A DNA stretch of 64,000 nucleotides from Flavobacterium sharifuzzamanii (GCF_003254585.1 NZ_QJGZ01000041.1:1-64000), one strand, 5' to 3'. Numbered from the stretch's first letter, positions 42,826-51,979 are shown. Made by a program: numbers and translations. The notes: generated by a model from the sequence alone, not told the origin.

Positions 42826-43884
42826 ATGACAGCAAATAAAAATACAGCATTGGTTGTTGGCGCAAATGGCGTTATAGGTGCAAATCTTATAGAATATCTT
42901 TTGTCTACTAAGAACTGGGATGTTATTGGATTGTCTCGAAAAGGAGGCACAAATGCACCTAATCTGAAATACATTTCAGTTGATTTATTGGATACTGAAA
43001 ACAGTAAAAAGCAGTTATCTGATCTCACAAATATTACGCATATATTTTATACCGCTTATCAAGATCGTCCATCATGGTCTGAGCTTGTTGAGCCGAATCT
43101 TAATATGCTTAAGAATGTAGTTGAGATAATTGAGCCGATAGCTAAAGACTTACAGCATATTAGTTTGATGCAGGGATACAAAGTTTATGGAGCTCATTTA
43201 GGACCTTTTAAAACTCCAGCTAAAGAAACAGATGCGGGTCATATGCCTCCAGAATTTAACATTGACCAGCAGCAATATTTAGAAAAAAAGAAAGAAGGAA
43301 AAAAGTGGAATTGGAGTGCTATTAGACCTTCTGTTGTAGGCGGTACTGCAATAGGAAACCCAATGAATTTGGCGCTTTTGATAGCTGTATATGCATCAAT
43401 TTCGAAAGAATTAAATCTTCCGCTTCGATTTCCAGGAAAAGCAGGAGCATACGATAAACTTATGGAAATGACTGATGCTGGACTTTTGGCAAAAGCAACT
43501 GTTTGGGCAGCAACAAATCCGCAATGTGCAAATCAGGCTTTTAATATTAATAATGGTGATCTGTTTCGATGGACAGAACTTTGGCCTAAAATTGCGAAAT
43601 ATTTTGATATTCCTGTTGCACCGCCACTACAAATGGAACTAAAAACTGTAATGGCTGACAAAAAAGATTTATGGGGAAATATTCAGGAAAAATACGATTT
43701 AGAAAAACACGATTATGAAAAATTGGCCAGCTGGAACTTTGGAGATTTTGTTTTTTCTTGGGATTATGATTTTTTCGCTGATGGAACCAAAGCAAGACGT
43801 TTAGGGTTTTACGAGTTTATAGATACAGAAGAAATGTTTTTTAGTCTTTTCGATCAATTGCGCCAAGAAAGAATTATACCGTAA
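42826..43884 (+). CDS. NAD(P)-dependent SDR reductase, PRISE (progesterone 5-beta-reductase/iridoid synthase)-like
   Basis: The 352-aa product starts at the ATG at 42826 (MTANKNTALVVGANGVIG); the in-frame ATG at 42787 would add an unlikely 13-residue lead. The Rossmann loop is GANGVIGANL. The catalytic region QGYKVYGAHLGPFKTPAKE replaces the usual SDR YxxxK block with the KVYG...LGPF pattern of the PRISE branch, which reduces enone carbon-carbon double bonds. NWSAIRPSVVGG follows. The natural substrate is unknown. It lies after a Crp/Fnr regulator. Confidence 0.83.
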   Translation: MTANKNTALVVGANGVIGANLIEYLLSTKNWDVIGLSRKGGTNAPNLKYISVDLLDTENSKKQLSDLTNITHIFYTAYQDRPSWSELVEPNLNMLKNVVEIIEPIAKDLQHISLMQGYKVYGAHLGPFKTPAKETDAGHMPPEFNIDQQQYLEKKKEGKKWNWSAIRPSVVGGTAIGNPMNLALLIAVYASISKELNLPLRFPGKAGAYDKLMEMTDAGLLAKATVWAATNPQCANQAFNINNGDLFRWTELWPKIAKYFDIPVAPPLQMELKTVMADKKDLWGNIQEKYDLEKHDYEKLASWNFGDFVFSWDYDFFADGTKARRLGFYEFIDTEEMFFSLFDQLRQERIIP

Positions 43885-43982
43885 ATAAGAATGGTTTTTT
43901 GAAGTAAATAGGAAAGAAAAAGCACTATAAAAGTTGATAAACGAGACTTTTTCTTTTAAGGCGTAACGTTTTTTCTAAATAA

Positions 43983-44099
43983 CCTTCAGCTTTAGCTGGA
44001 GGAACAAAAATGAGAATAAAAAAGGCTTTAGCCAAACCATCAAAGTCTGGCTAAAGCCTTTCATTTTTATAACAAAAAACCTCCAGCTAAAGCTGGAGG
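43983..44099. repeat. Nested hairpin repeat (cagctttagctg / ggctttagcc)
   Basis: Outer palindromes at 43983-44002 and 44080-44099 (the second cctccagctaaagctggagg) enclose an inner hairpin with perfect 14-base arms AAAGGCTTTAGCCA (44021-44034) and its complement (44048-44061). It lies between two converging genes and may also work as a bidirectional terminator. Confidence 0.75.
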
Positions 44100-44151
44100 C
44101 AATTGATTATTTGCTTTATAATGACAGTAAACAAATTGTGCTGAAAAGAAT

Positions 44152-45090
44152 TTAACTCAAATGTTCAATCATATCTTTTGTCATAGTTTCCAAATCAAAT
44201 TTATGATTCCATCCCCAGTCTTCTCTTGCAGAAGAATCATCTATGCTTGCTGGCCAGCTATCCGCAATTTTCTGACGGAAATCTGGATTATAAGTAATTT
44301 CAAATTCAGGAATATGTTTTTTGATTTCTGCAGCAATTTCTGTTGGAGTAAAACTCATTGCAGCCAAATTGTATGAAGAATGTATTTTGATTTCTTCAGC
44401 CGGAGCTTTCATGATGTTAATTGTTGCATCAATTGCATCATCCATATACATCATTGGCATTTTGGTTTCAGATGATAAGAAGCATTCGTATTTTTTATCA
44501 GCAATTGCTTTGTAGAAAATATCAACCGCATAATCTGTAGTTCCGCCGCCTGGAGGAGTAGACCAGCTGATTAAGCCAGGATAACGAATACTGCGAACAT
44601 CTACACCATAAATGTTATGATAATATTCGCACCATCTCTCGCCCGCTTGTTTGCTGATTCCGTAAACAGTAGAAGGTTCCATTACAGTATATTGAGGTGT
44701 GTTTTCTTTTGGAGTTGTTGGTCCAAAAACAGCAATACTTGAAGGCCAGAAGATCTTCTGAATTTTTTTAGCTTTAGCTAAATTCAAAACATGAAAAAGT
44801 GAGTTCATATTTAAATCCCAAGCAAAAGCTGGATTTTTCTCGGCAGTTGCAGATAAAAGTGCTGCCATCAGATATATATCTGTAATCTTATGCACTTCGA
44901 CCAAATGTTCGATCTGATTAAAATCTAAAGCATTGACCACTTCAAAAGGGCCTGAATTCACAACATCAGTATTAAGTTTTCGAATATCAGAAGCGATAAC
45001 ATTCTCGGTTCCGTATAATTTACGCAGTTTTTGCGTCAGCTCTGTTCCAATCTGACCGCAGGCGCCAATGATCAATATTTTAGGATTCAT
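44152..45090 (-). CDS. L-threonine 3-dehydrogenase, SDR (epimerase-like) type
   Basis: A 312-aa NAD-dependent enzyme that oxidises L-threonine to 2-amino-3-ketobutyrate. The Rossmann loop is GACGQIG near residue 8, and the active-site YxxxK is YGISKQAGE near residue 145, preceded by FWPSSIAVFGPTTP. PGLISWSTPPGGGTTDYAVDIFYKA is the signature of the short-chain threonine dehydrogenases known from Flavobacterium/Cytophaga. The length matches that family. It is transcribed alone from a candidate promoter at 45114-45121. A kbl (2-amino-3-ketobutyrate CoA ligase) gene is not in the window. Confidence 0.88.
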   Translation of the reverse strand: MNPKILIIGACGQIGTELTQKLRKLYGTENVIASDIRKLNTDVVNSGPFEVVNALDFNQIEHLVEVHKITDIYLMAALLSATAEKNPAFAWDLNMNSLFHVLNLAKAKKIQKIFWPSSIAVFGPTTPKENTPQYTVMEPSTVYGISKQAGERWCEYYHNIYGVDVRSIRYPGLISWSTPPGGGTTDYAVDIFYKAIADKKYECFLSSETKMPMMYMDDAIDATINIMKAPAEEIKIHSSYNLAAMSFTPTEIAAEIKKHIPEFEITYNPDFRQKIADSWPASIDDSSAREDWGWNHKFDLETMTKDMIEHLS

Positions 45091-45113
45091 TTCGTGATAA
45101 TTTTTTAGAGATA

Positions 45114-45121
45114 CAAATATA
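45114..45121 (-). promoter_or_regulatory. Candidate -7 box for threonine dehydrogenase
   Basis: TATATTTG on the minus strand, 23 bases before the start, fits TAnnTTTG. The 312-base divergent gap 45091-45402 shows nothing else beyond this and the box at 45375-45382. Confidence 0.45.
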
Positions 45122-45374
45122 ACGTTTTCGCAATTACGCGCACTTTTTTGGAGAATAAATTATAAATTCAATAATTAAAAAGTTTGTTTGTTATATTATT
45201 CTCTTTTAAAAGTGTGTCTTTGTGCCTTTTTTAAAATCGGTTAAAAAAGCGCTGTTTTATTGGAAAAATAACATTTCAAATTATAATGCCGACAGCCATA
45301 AAAAGACAAAAAAATAACCTTGATTTATAGAATCTTTAGCAAAAAACAGAATTCATAATTGTAAATTTACTTCG

Positions 45375-45382
45375 TAACTTTG
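45375..45382 (+). promoter_or_regulatory. Candidate -7 box for the lipoprotein-mfd operon
   Basis: TAACTTTG, 20 bases before the start at 45403, fits TAnnTTTG. The nearest TTG (45359-45361) is only 13 bases away. Confidence 0.45.
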
Positions 45383-45402
45383 CGGTCAAACTATTTTTAT
45401 CA

Positions 45403-46011
45403 ATGAAATATCAAATATCTCTTTTTTTGCTTTTGACAACTCTATTATTTTCTTGCCAAAATGAAAATGAAAAGCGCCTTGCAGAAAATGCAAAAGAAGC
45501 GAAAAAGAAAGAAACTATTTTTAATAATATAAATAAGGGCTGGACTTTTCTAGACGAACCCATTAACGAAATCTCAGAATCACAATTGAATTCTTGGACA
45601 GAATGGCGTGAATTTATGAAAGAAATTGGAGAAAAGCCTAGAAAGACCATTGGAGCATTTCAGAAAAAATCGGCTGCTATTTCTAAAAAAGCAATGGCTT
45701 TAAATAATAATATTCCAGCTCAGTTTAACCAGCCTCAAATAAAAAGCCGTATTTCTATTTTAATTACTAAAATTAGAATGCTGGATTTATTTATTCATTT
45801 GAGCACCATTCCAGATGATAAAGTGGTTTTTTTAATTCAAGAAATCAATAAGGAACTGATTTCTTTGGAGAGACAAATGGATAAAATTGTCGAAAAAGCC
45901 AAAATTCCTAAAGAACAAGGAGAAGAAGATTTCCTTAGAATGTTAGACACAACACGCGCGATTCCAAATTCGGCACCGCCAATAGATCCAAATATACCGA
46001 GAGTTGAGTAA
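45403..46011 (+). CDS. Helical lipoprotein of unknown function, coupled to mfd
   Basis: A 202-aa predicted lipoprotein; the lipobox is LLFSCQN with Cys18. The mature part is largely helical and charged (AENAKEAKKKETIFNNINKGWTFLDEP, KKSAAISKKAMALNN, INKELISLERQMDKIVEKAKI). No known domain recognised. Its stop overlaps the TTG start of mfd by eight bases, so the two genes are translationally coupled even though one product is in the envelope and the other is a cytoplasmic DNA-repair factor. Confidence 0.78.
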   Translation: MKYQISLFLLLTTLLFSCQNENEKRLAENAKEAKKKETIFNNINKGWTFLDEPINEISESQLNSWTEWREFMKEIGEKPRKTIGAFQKKSAAISKKAMALNNNIPAQFNQPQIKSRISILITKIRMLDLFIHLSTIPDDKVVFLIQEINKELISLERQMDKIVEKAKIPKEQGEEDFLRMLDTTRAIPNSAPPIDPNIPRVE

Positions 46012-49000
46012 AAACGCTTTATATACTACATACGACAATCTGCCAAAAGCAGAGCAGATTGCTAAAAATTTACTGGAAGGAAATCAGGTAAAAATGAACA
46101 TCAGCGGATTGTTGGGATCTGCTGTTTCTTTTATAATACGTTCCGTTTTCAGAAAAACCGAACTGCCTTTTCTGATTGTTTTAGACAATAAAGAAGAAGC
46201 TGCGTATTATTTAAACGATTTGGAACAGATGATTGGAGAACAAGATGTTTTGTTTTATCCCGCATCATTTCGCCGTCCTTACCAGATTGATGAAACCGAT
46301 AATGCCAATGTTTTGCTTCGTGCTGAGGTTTTAAATAGAATCAATTCAAGAAAAAAACCAGCCGTAATTGTTACGTATCCTGAAGCACTTTTTGAGAAAG
46401 TAGTTACGAGAAGAGAACTAGATAAAAACACTTTAAAAGTTGCTTTGAACGATAAAATTTCGATTGATTTCATCAACGAAGTTTTGTTCGAATACGAATT
46501 TAAAAGAGTAGATTTCATTACCGAACCTGGAGAATTTTCAGTTCGTGGAGGAATTGTCGATGTTTTCTCTTTTTCAAATGATCATCCTTATAGAATTGAG
46601 TTTTTTGGAAACGAAGTAGACAGTATCAGAACTTTTGATGTTGAAACGCAATTATCTGTCGAAACGCATAAAAAAATTACGATTATCCCAAATGTGGAGA
46701 ACAAACTTTTTCAGGAAAACCGTGAAAGTTTCTTAGATTATATTGCTGAGAAAACAGTTCTTTTCATTCAAAATACCGAAGGACTTTTTAGTCAATTAGA
46801 TAAACAATTTGCGAGAGCAGAAGAAGCTTTTGAGAAATTATCGAAAGAAATAAAACATGCCACGCCGGAACAATTGTTCTTAAATCAGGCTTCGTTTATA
46901 AAAAGATCTTTGGATTTTTCGGTTGTAGAATTGGCCTCAAGACCAGTTTATAAAACTACTAAAAAATTCGAATTTCATATTCAGCCACAGCCATCTTTCA
47001 ATAAACAATTTGATTTATTGCTGAATAATCTAAGTGACAATCATTTTAACGGATATGTCAACTATCTGTTCTGTTCGAATGATACGCAGGCAAAACGTTT
47101 TCATGATATTTTTGAATCTTTGGATGAAGCCAATTCAGAAAATATCAGAAAGCAATATCATACGATTGTATTGCCTTTATATCAAGGTTTTATTGATGAA
47201 GAAAACCAAATAACGGCTTATACCGATCACCAGATTTTTGAGCGTTATCATAAATTCAACATTAAAAATGGATATTCTAAAAAGCAGAATATCACTTTAA
47301 AAGAATTAACAGCACTTTCTGTAGGCGATTATGTAACGCATATCGATCACGGAATTGGTAAGTTTGGTGGATTGCAGAAAATTCAGGTTGAAGGAAAAAC
47401 GCAAGAAGCCATAAAATTGGTTTATGCTGATAATGATATTGTGTATGTGAGTATTCACTCACTTCATAAAATCTCCAAATACAACGGAAAAGACGGAACG
47501 CCTCCGAAAATCTATAAACTTGGATCGAACGCTTGGAAGGTCTTAAAACAGAAAACCAAAGCTCGCGTCAAACATATTGCATTCAACTTGATTCAGTTGT
47601 ATGCAAAACGCCGTTTAGAAAAAGGGTTTCAGTTTGCGCCAGACAGTTATCTTCAGAACGAATTGGAAAGTTCGTTTATTTACGAAGATACGCCAGACCA
47701 AATGAAATCGACGGCGGAAGTAAAAGCCGACATGGAAAGCGATCGCCCAATGGATCGCTTGGTTTGTGGTGATGTTGGTTTTGGAAAAACTGAGGTTGCA
47801 ATTCGTGCTGCTTTTAAAGCCGTTGACAATAGTAAACAAGTTGCGGTTTTGGTTCCTACTACGATTTTGGCGTATCAGCATTATAGAACTTTCTCTGAAC
47901 GTTTGAAAGATATGCCGGTTTCAATAGGTTATTTGAATCGATTTAGAACGGCAAAACAAAAAACACAAACACTAAAAGATTTAGCTGAAGGAAAATTAGA
48001 TATCGTAATTGGAACGCATCAATTGGTCAATAAAAATGTCGTTTTTAAAGACTTAGGTTTATTGATTGTTGATGAGGAACAAAAGTTTGGAGTTAATGTA
48101 AAAGATAAATTAAAAACCATTGCGGCTAATGTTGATACGTTGACATTAACGGCAACACCAATTCCGAGAACTTTGCAGTTTTCTTTGATGGCCGCGAGAG
48201 ATTTATCGGTAATTACAACTCCTCCGCCAAATCGTTATCCGATTGAAACGAATGTTGTTGGTTTTAATGAAGAAATTATTCGTGATGCGATTTCGTATGA
48301 AATTCAACGAAACGGACAGGTTTTCTTTATCAATAATAGAATTGAAAATATAAAAGAAGTGGCAGGAATGATTCAGCGTTTGGTTCCAAATGCAAGAGTT
48401 GGAATTGGCCACGGACAAATGGATGGCGCAAAACTAGAAGAGTTGATGTTAGGCTTCATGAATGGAGATTTTGATGTTTTGGTCGCAACAACCATTATCG
48501 AAAGCGGTTTGGACGTTCCGAATGCTAACACGATTTTCATCAATAATGCCAATAATTTTGGATTATCAGACTTGCATCAAATGCGCGGGCGTGTTGGCCG
48601 AAGCAATAAAAAAGCATTCTGTTATTTCATTTGTCCGCCATATTCATCTATGACTGAAGATGCCAGAAAACGTATTCAGGCGTTGGAACAATTCAGCGAA
48701 TTGGGAAGTGGTTTCAACATTGCAATGAAAGATTTGGAGATTCGTGGAGCAGGAGATTTATTAGGTGGAGAACAAAGCGGTTTCATCAATGAAATTGGTT
48801 TTGACACCTACCAAAAAATCATGAACGAAGCCATCGAAGAATTGAAGGAAAACGAATTCAAAGATTTATATCCTGAAGAAAATGATATCGATACCAAAGA
48901 ATACGTAAAAGACATTCAGATCGATGCCGATTTTGAACTTTTATTCCCAGATGAATATATCAATAATGTTTCAGAACGTTTGGTTTTATATAACGAATTA

Positions 49001-49369
49001 GGTGCTATAAAAGACGAAGCTGGTTTACAGGAATTTGAGAAAAAACTAATTGACCGTTTCGGACCATTGCCAAAACCTGCTGTTGCTTTATTAAACAGCA
49101 TTAGAATAAAATGGATTGCTACGAAAGTCGGAATTGAGAAATTGGTTTTAAAACAAGGTAAAATGATTGGTTATTTTGTTTCAGATCAGCAGTCTGATTA
49201 TTACCAGTCAGTGAAGTTTAGAAATGTTTTAAACTTTGTTCAAAAGCATAGCACACTCTGCAAAATGAAAGAAAAACAAACCGTAAACGGATTACGTTTG
49301 TTATTGACTTTTGAAAACGTAAAATCTATTAAACGAGCTCTAGAATTGATGGAGTTGTTTGAGGAGTAA
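46004..49369 (+). CDS. mfd: Transcription-repair coupling factor Mfd
   Basis: A 1121-aa DNA translocase that removes stalled RNA polymerase from lesions and recruits UvrA. The N-terminal UvrB-like domains (~1-330) are followed by an RNA-polymerase-interacting CarD-like domain (~435-530, LSVGDYVTHIDHGIGKFGGLQKI). The two RecA-like motor domains carry Walker A GDVGFGKTEVA and box II VDEEQKFG, with TATPIPRTLQ after. GRVGRSNKKAFCYF is motif VI, and the C-terminal TRCF domain closes the protein. The start is a TTG at 46004, giving MSKNALYTTYDN; it overlaps the lipoprotein stop. Length is normal. Confidence 0.95.
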   Translation: MSKNALYTTYDNLPKAEQIAKNLLEGNQVKMNISGLLGSAVSFIIRSVFRKTELPFLIVLDNKEEAAYYLNDLEQMIGEQDVLFYPASFRRPYQIDETDNANVLLRAEVLNRINSRKKPAVIVTYPEALFEKVVTRRELDKNTLKVALNDKISIDFINEVLFEYEFKRVDFITEPGEFSVRGGIVDVFSFSNDHPYRIEFFGNEVDSIRTFDVETQLSVETHKKITIIPNVENKLFQENRESFLDYIAEKTVLFIQNTEGLFSQLDKQFARAEEAFEKLSKEIKHATPEQLFLNQASFIKRSLDFSVVELASRPVYKTTKKFEFHIQPQPSFNKQFDLLLNNLSDNHFNGYVNYLFCSNDTQAKRFHDIFESLDEANSENIRKQYHTIVLPLYQGFIDEENQITAYTDHQIFERYHKFNIKNGYSKKQNITLKELTALSVGDYVTHIDHGIGKFGGLQKIQVEGKTQEAIKLVYADNDIVYVSIHSLHKISKYNGKDGTPPKIYKLGSNAWKVLKQKTKARVKHIAFNLIQLYAKRRLEKGFQFAPDSYLQNELESSFIYEDTPDQMKSTAEVKADMESDRPMDRLVCGDVGFGKTEVAIRAAFKAVDNSKQVAVLVPTTILAYQHYRTFSERLKDMPVSIGYLNRFRTAKQKTQTLKDLAEGKLDIVIGTHQLVNKNVVFKDLGLLIVDEEQKFGVNVKDKLKTIAANVDTLTLTATPIPRTLQFSLMAARDLSVITTPPPNRYPIETNVVGFNEEIIRDAISYEIQRNGQVFFINNRIENIKEVAGMIQRLVPNARVGIGHGQMDGAKLEELMLGFMNGDFDVLVATTIIESGLDVPNANTIFINNANNFGLSDLHQMRGRVGRSNKKAFCYFICPPYSSMTEDARKRIQALEQFSELGSGFNIAMKDLEIRGAGDLLGGEQSGFINEIGFDTYQKIMNEAIEELKENEFKDLYPEENDIDTKEYVKDIQIDADFELLFPDEYINNVSERLVLYNELGAIKDEAGLQEFEKKLIDRFGPLPKPAVALLNSIRIKWIATKVGIEKLVLKQGKMIGYFVSDQQSDYYQSVKFRNVLNFVQKHSTLCKMKEKQTVNGLRLLLTFENVKSIKRALELMELFEE

Positions 49370-49379
49370 AATAAAGTTT

Positions 49380-49518
49380 GCCACGAATTTCACGAATTCA
49401 CACGAATTTTTTTGCCACAGATTAAAAGGATTATGAAGATTAAAAAATCATTTAAATCCTTTTAATCTGTGGCAAAAATTGTTTAAGATAATTCGTGTGA
49501 ATTCGTGAAATTCGTGGC
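49380..49518. repeat. Nested inverted repeat, gccacgaat outside and gccacagatta inside
   Basis: The outer arms are a perfect 29-base complement (49380-49408 with 49490-49518). The inner arms are a perfect 16-base complement (49414-49429 gccacagattaaaagg with 49458-49473). It is the same pair of families as 3274-3435 but nested in the opposite order. Confidence 0.85.
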
Positions 49519-49611
49519 TAATAAAAAATTAAGTTTTCTTTATCTTTTACTTAAGAAAAATCTTAGAATTAAAAAGGTTTCTTTGAGTCAAATTTTCAAA
49601 GACAACTTTAT

Positions 49612-50166
49612 ATGCAGAACCAATTTATTCTCCTTTTTCTATTCTTAGGATTAACTACAATCTTCGCTCAGGGAAGAAATAAAAACATTTTAAATGATTC
49701 TCTAAAATCAGAAACCATTGACCCGCTTCGTCCTGCAAAGGCTGCATTTTATTCGGCTGTTTTGCCTGGTTTAGGTCAGATCTACAATAAAAAATATTGG
49801 AAACTTCCTTTAGTTTATGGCGCAATTGGTACAAGCGCATATTTGTACATTGATAATCAGAAAAGCTACAATTTGTACAGAGATGAATATAAAAGCAGAT
49901 TGGAAGGAAAAAAAAGTGATTCGGAATTTTTGGCTGGTTTAAGTGAAAGCCAATTAATTACGGCTCAAAAAGGTTATCAGAGAAACAGAGATTTATCTGC
50001 TTTATTTATGGTGGGTTTTTATATTTTAAATATAATCGATGCCAATGTTGACGCTGCCTTGTCTCAATTTAATGTAAATGAAAGATTAGCGTTTAAACCT
50101 ACAATCATAAAAAATGATATCACATTTAAGAACGATTTTGGATTTGCTGTGAATTATTCATTTTAA
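49612..50166 (+). CDS. DUF5683 domain protein, membrane-associated
   Basis: A 184-aa exported or membrane protein. A signal peptide (LLFLFLGLTTIFAQ) comes first. RPAKAAFYSAVLPGLGQIYNKKYWKLPLVYGAIGTSAYLYI is the DUF5683 core with its glycine-rich turn. A second hydrophobic segment (LSALFMVGFYILNIIDANVDAAL) follows. The function is unknown; the family is common in Bacteroidota and often sits beside cell-envelope or chromosome-partition genes, which are not seen here. Confidence 0.85.
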   Translation: MQNQFILLFLFLGLTTIFAQGRNKNILNDSLKSETIDPLRPAKAAFYSAVLPGLGQIYNKKYWKLPLVYGAIGTSAYLYIDNQKSYNLYRDEYKSRLEGKKSDSEFLAGLSESQLITAQKGYQRNRDLSALFMVGFYILNIIDANVDAALSQFNVNERLAFKPTIIKNDITFKNDFGFAVNYSF

Positions 50167-50170
50167 AATA

Positions 50171-50195
50171 AAAAATCACTCCGAAGAGTGATTTT
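50171..50195 (+). terminator. Hairpin after the DUF5683 gene
   Basis: Arms aaaatcact and agtgatttt with a short loop; the trailing T run is only four bases, so termination may be weak. Confidence 0.45.
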
Positions 50196-50241
50196 AAGGG
50201 CAATATTTGTGGTTTTGGTTAGATAATTTCATTGTAAAGTT

Positions 50242-50388
50242 AAAAAAACCGTGCATCGTGTCGAGCACTTTATTCATTTGGTTCTAGACCATATTTATCG
50301 AGATTCCGATTTCCTCGGTTATTAGCTTATTTATTTTTTCCGCGACATTTTAATTAAATGATCAAAATGTGAGGTCTGATATTGATCT
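50242..50388 (-). ncRNA. Candidate small RNA in a 540-base gene-free gap
   Basis: The minus strand carries a TATATTTG box at 50394-50401. About 120 bases further on comes a hairpin (GTGCTCG / CGA-T-GCAC, 50251-50268) followed by seven T residues (50242-50248), which reads as a rho-independent terminator. Between them is a short stem (CCGAGGAAATCGG). No reading frame of useful length is present. Together these define a transcript of about 145 bases; no RNA family was recognised and no clean TTG was found upstream. The rest of the gap 50167-50706 shows nothing else apart from the terminators. Confidence 0.3.
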
Positions 50389-50619
50389 CATCACAAATAT
50401 ATAAAAATATTATTCGTAATAAATTATATGTAAAAAAACTTAATTCGTATTTTTTGTTAGTTTTTTATATAAAAGACATAAAAGGCGATGCGAAGTGGCA
50501 TTTTACAAGTAAGTGTCATATTGACGCTTTTTCGAAATAATATTTATTTGAGAATTTGTCTTTTGAGAATATTCTTATTTACTAAAAACCTAATTATGTC
50601 AATACATTCTTTTATTCAA

Positions 50620-50661
50620 AAAAAATCCTTTTGTCTTTCATTAAAAAGACAAAAGGATTTT
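50620..50661 (-). terminator. Terminator of the ACT-domain gene
   Basis: Arms atccttttgtcttt and aaagacaaaaggat around a short loop, with a long T run on the minus-strand side. Confidence 0.75.
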
Positions 50662-50706
50662 GTGCTATAAAGAAGAATCAAAGCAATTCTTTAAAATCTT
50701 ATTTTA

Positions 50707-51363
50707 TTAGTTTTTCAAGTCTTTAATTACTTTAAAAGCAACATCTACTTGATCTTCTCCAACTAAAATGGTAAATTCATTTGAAGTTGAAATTACCTCA
50801 TTGATGATAATCCCTTCCCAAGCCAAACGTTGAAAAATGAAGTAGTAAATACCAGGAACAACAATGTTTTCTTTTGGTAATTTTACGGTAATAGAAGCCA
50901 AATTATCCAATTTCTGGATTAGTTTTTCTCTCATAAAGTGTTTCTCAACCAAATGATTAACACTGCTGCTTACTACGATATTAGTTTCGTTTACTCCACG
51001 AGATGAGGTATAAAAAATATCAGATAAAGCATTAATATCGGAGATTAAATCTGCTTGTTTGTTTAAGACAGTTTCAGATGCTGCAAAAGTGTAATCTGTA
51101 AGTTCAGAACGAACCGTGATTTCACCAATATTTTTAATTACTTTATTGATTTTGTGGTTCAATTTAAAATCTAGTTCTTCCGTCAGTCGTTTTAAAGACA
51201 TTACTACAGCGCCTTGTTTTACTTCTTTTCCAAACTCACTTTCTAATTCGGTCATGATATTTCGCGAAAGTGATGTTAGGTTAATAATTCCGAGTGACAG
51301 GGCATTTAATAAAAATGGTTTTGTTTTAATGTAGTTTTCTACAATAGAAGAAACAGTTTTCAT
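50707..51363 (-). CDS. ACT-domain protein (short aspartate-kinase-like)
   Basis: A 218-aa cytoplasmic protein. The first ~65 residues (VENYIKTKPFLLNALSLGIINLTSLSRNIMTELESEF...GAVVMSLKRL) look like a helical DNA-binding or dimerisation part. Two ACT-like stretches follow (ITVRSELTDYTFAAS and IVVPGIYYFIFQRLAWEGIIINEVISTSNEFTILVGEDQVDVAFKVIKDL), the latter resembling the regulatory end of aspartate kinases. The kinase domain itself is missing. It is probably an amino-acid-sensing regulator rather than an enzyme. Strong promoter upstream. Confidence 0.7.
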   Translation of the reverse strand: MKTVSSIVENYIKTKPFLLNALSLGIINLTSLSRNIMTELESEFGKEVKQGAVVMSLKRLTEELDFKLNHKINKVIKNIGEITVRSELTDYTFAASETVLNKQADLISDINALSDIFYTSSRGVNETNIVVSSSVNHLVEKHFMREKLIQKLDNLASITVKLPKENIVVPGIYYFIFQRLAWEGIIINEVISTSNEFTILVGEDQVDVAFKVIKDLKN

Positions 51364-51433
51364 AATTCTTTTTTTTTTTTGGTAACAGTTGAGTTGGTTT
51401 GTTAATTTAACATTGCGATGTTATAATTCTTTG

Positions 51434-51464
51434 CAAATATAAATAAAAAAACAAATTGTTACAA
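51434..51464 (-). promoter_or_regulatory. Promoter of the ACT-domain gene
   Basis: On the minus strand TTG (51462-51464), 20 bases, TATATTTG (51434-51441), a full consensus match. Confidence 0.65.
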
Positions 51465-51485
51465 TTATAACAATAAAAAATTATG

Positions 51486-51857
51486 TTAAAAGTGATAAAA
51501 AGCGTCGGTAAGATGTTCAATTGCAAATGATTCCCCATTTTTATGGACCGCAATGATGTCAAAACGAATTTCTAAATCTTCTCGAAAATCCTTTTCCCTA
51601 TCGTTTATGTAGGCATTTACTGCTTTAATAAGTAATTGAATCTTTTTTTGCTTTACAAAATCTTGCGGAGAACCAAAATCTAAACTCGAACGAGTTTTAA
51701 CTTCGACAATTGCCAAAACAGCATCTTTTTGTGCAATTATATCTATTTCTGCTTTTTGGATGACAAAGTTTCTTTCTAGAATAGAATATCCATTTTCTTC
51801 AAGATGTGCAGCGGCAAGATCTTCACCTAATTTTCCTAAGTCGTTATGTTCTGCCAT
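51486..51857 (-). CDS. YraN family protein (UPF0102, nuclease-like)
   Basis: A 123-aa protein with the restriction-endonuclease-like fold of family UPF0102. It shows LGEDLAAAHLEENGYSILERNF, then AEIDIIAQKDAVLAIVEVKTR, which holds the acidic and lysine residues (D, E-x-K) expected of the nuclease core, and FVKQKKIQLLIKAVNAYI. The biological role of the family is not established. Single gene between the ACT-domain gene and a hairpin repeat. Confidence 0.92.
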   Translation of the reverse strand: MAEHNDLGKLGEDLAAAHLEENGYSILERNFVIQKAEIDIIAQKDAVLAIVEVKTRSSLDFGSPQDFVKQKKIQLLIKAVNAYINDREKDFREDLEIRFDIIAVHKNGESFAIEHLTDAFYHF

Positions 51858-51925
51858 GAGATTTGTTTTTTTGTTTCAAGTTTCAGGTTGTTGAAAACTG
51901 GATAATAGTTTTATGTTTTTTGCAT

Positions 51926-51979
51926 GCAAAGACGCGAAGCCGCAAAGTTTTAATATTCTTTGTGGCTTCGCGTCTTTGC
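51926..51979. repeat. gcaaagacgcgaagcc intergenic hairpin
   Basis: The left arm 51926-51947 and right arm 51958-51979 pair over 22 bases with one mismatch. The words (ctttgtggcttcgcgtctttgc) are related to the repeat at 221-287. Confidence 0.75.
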
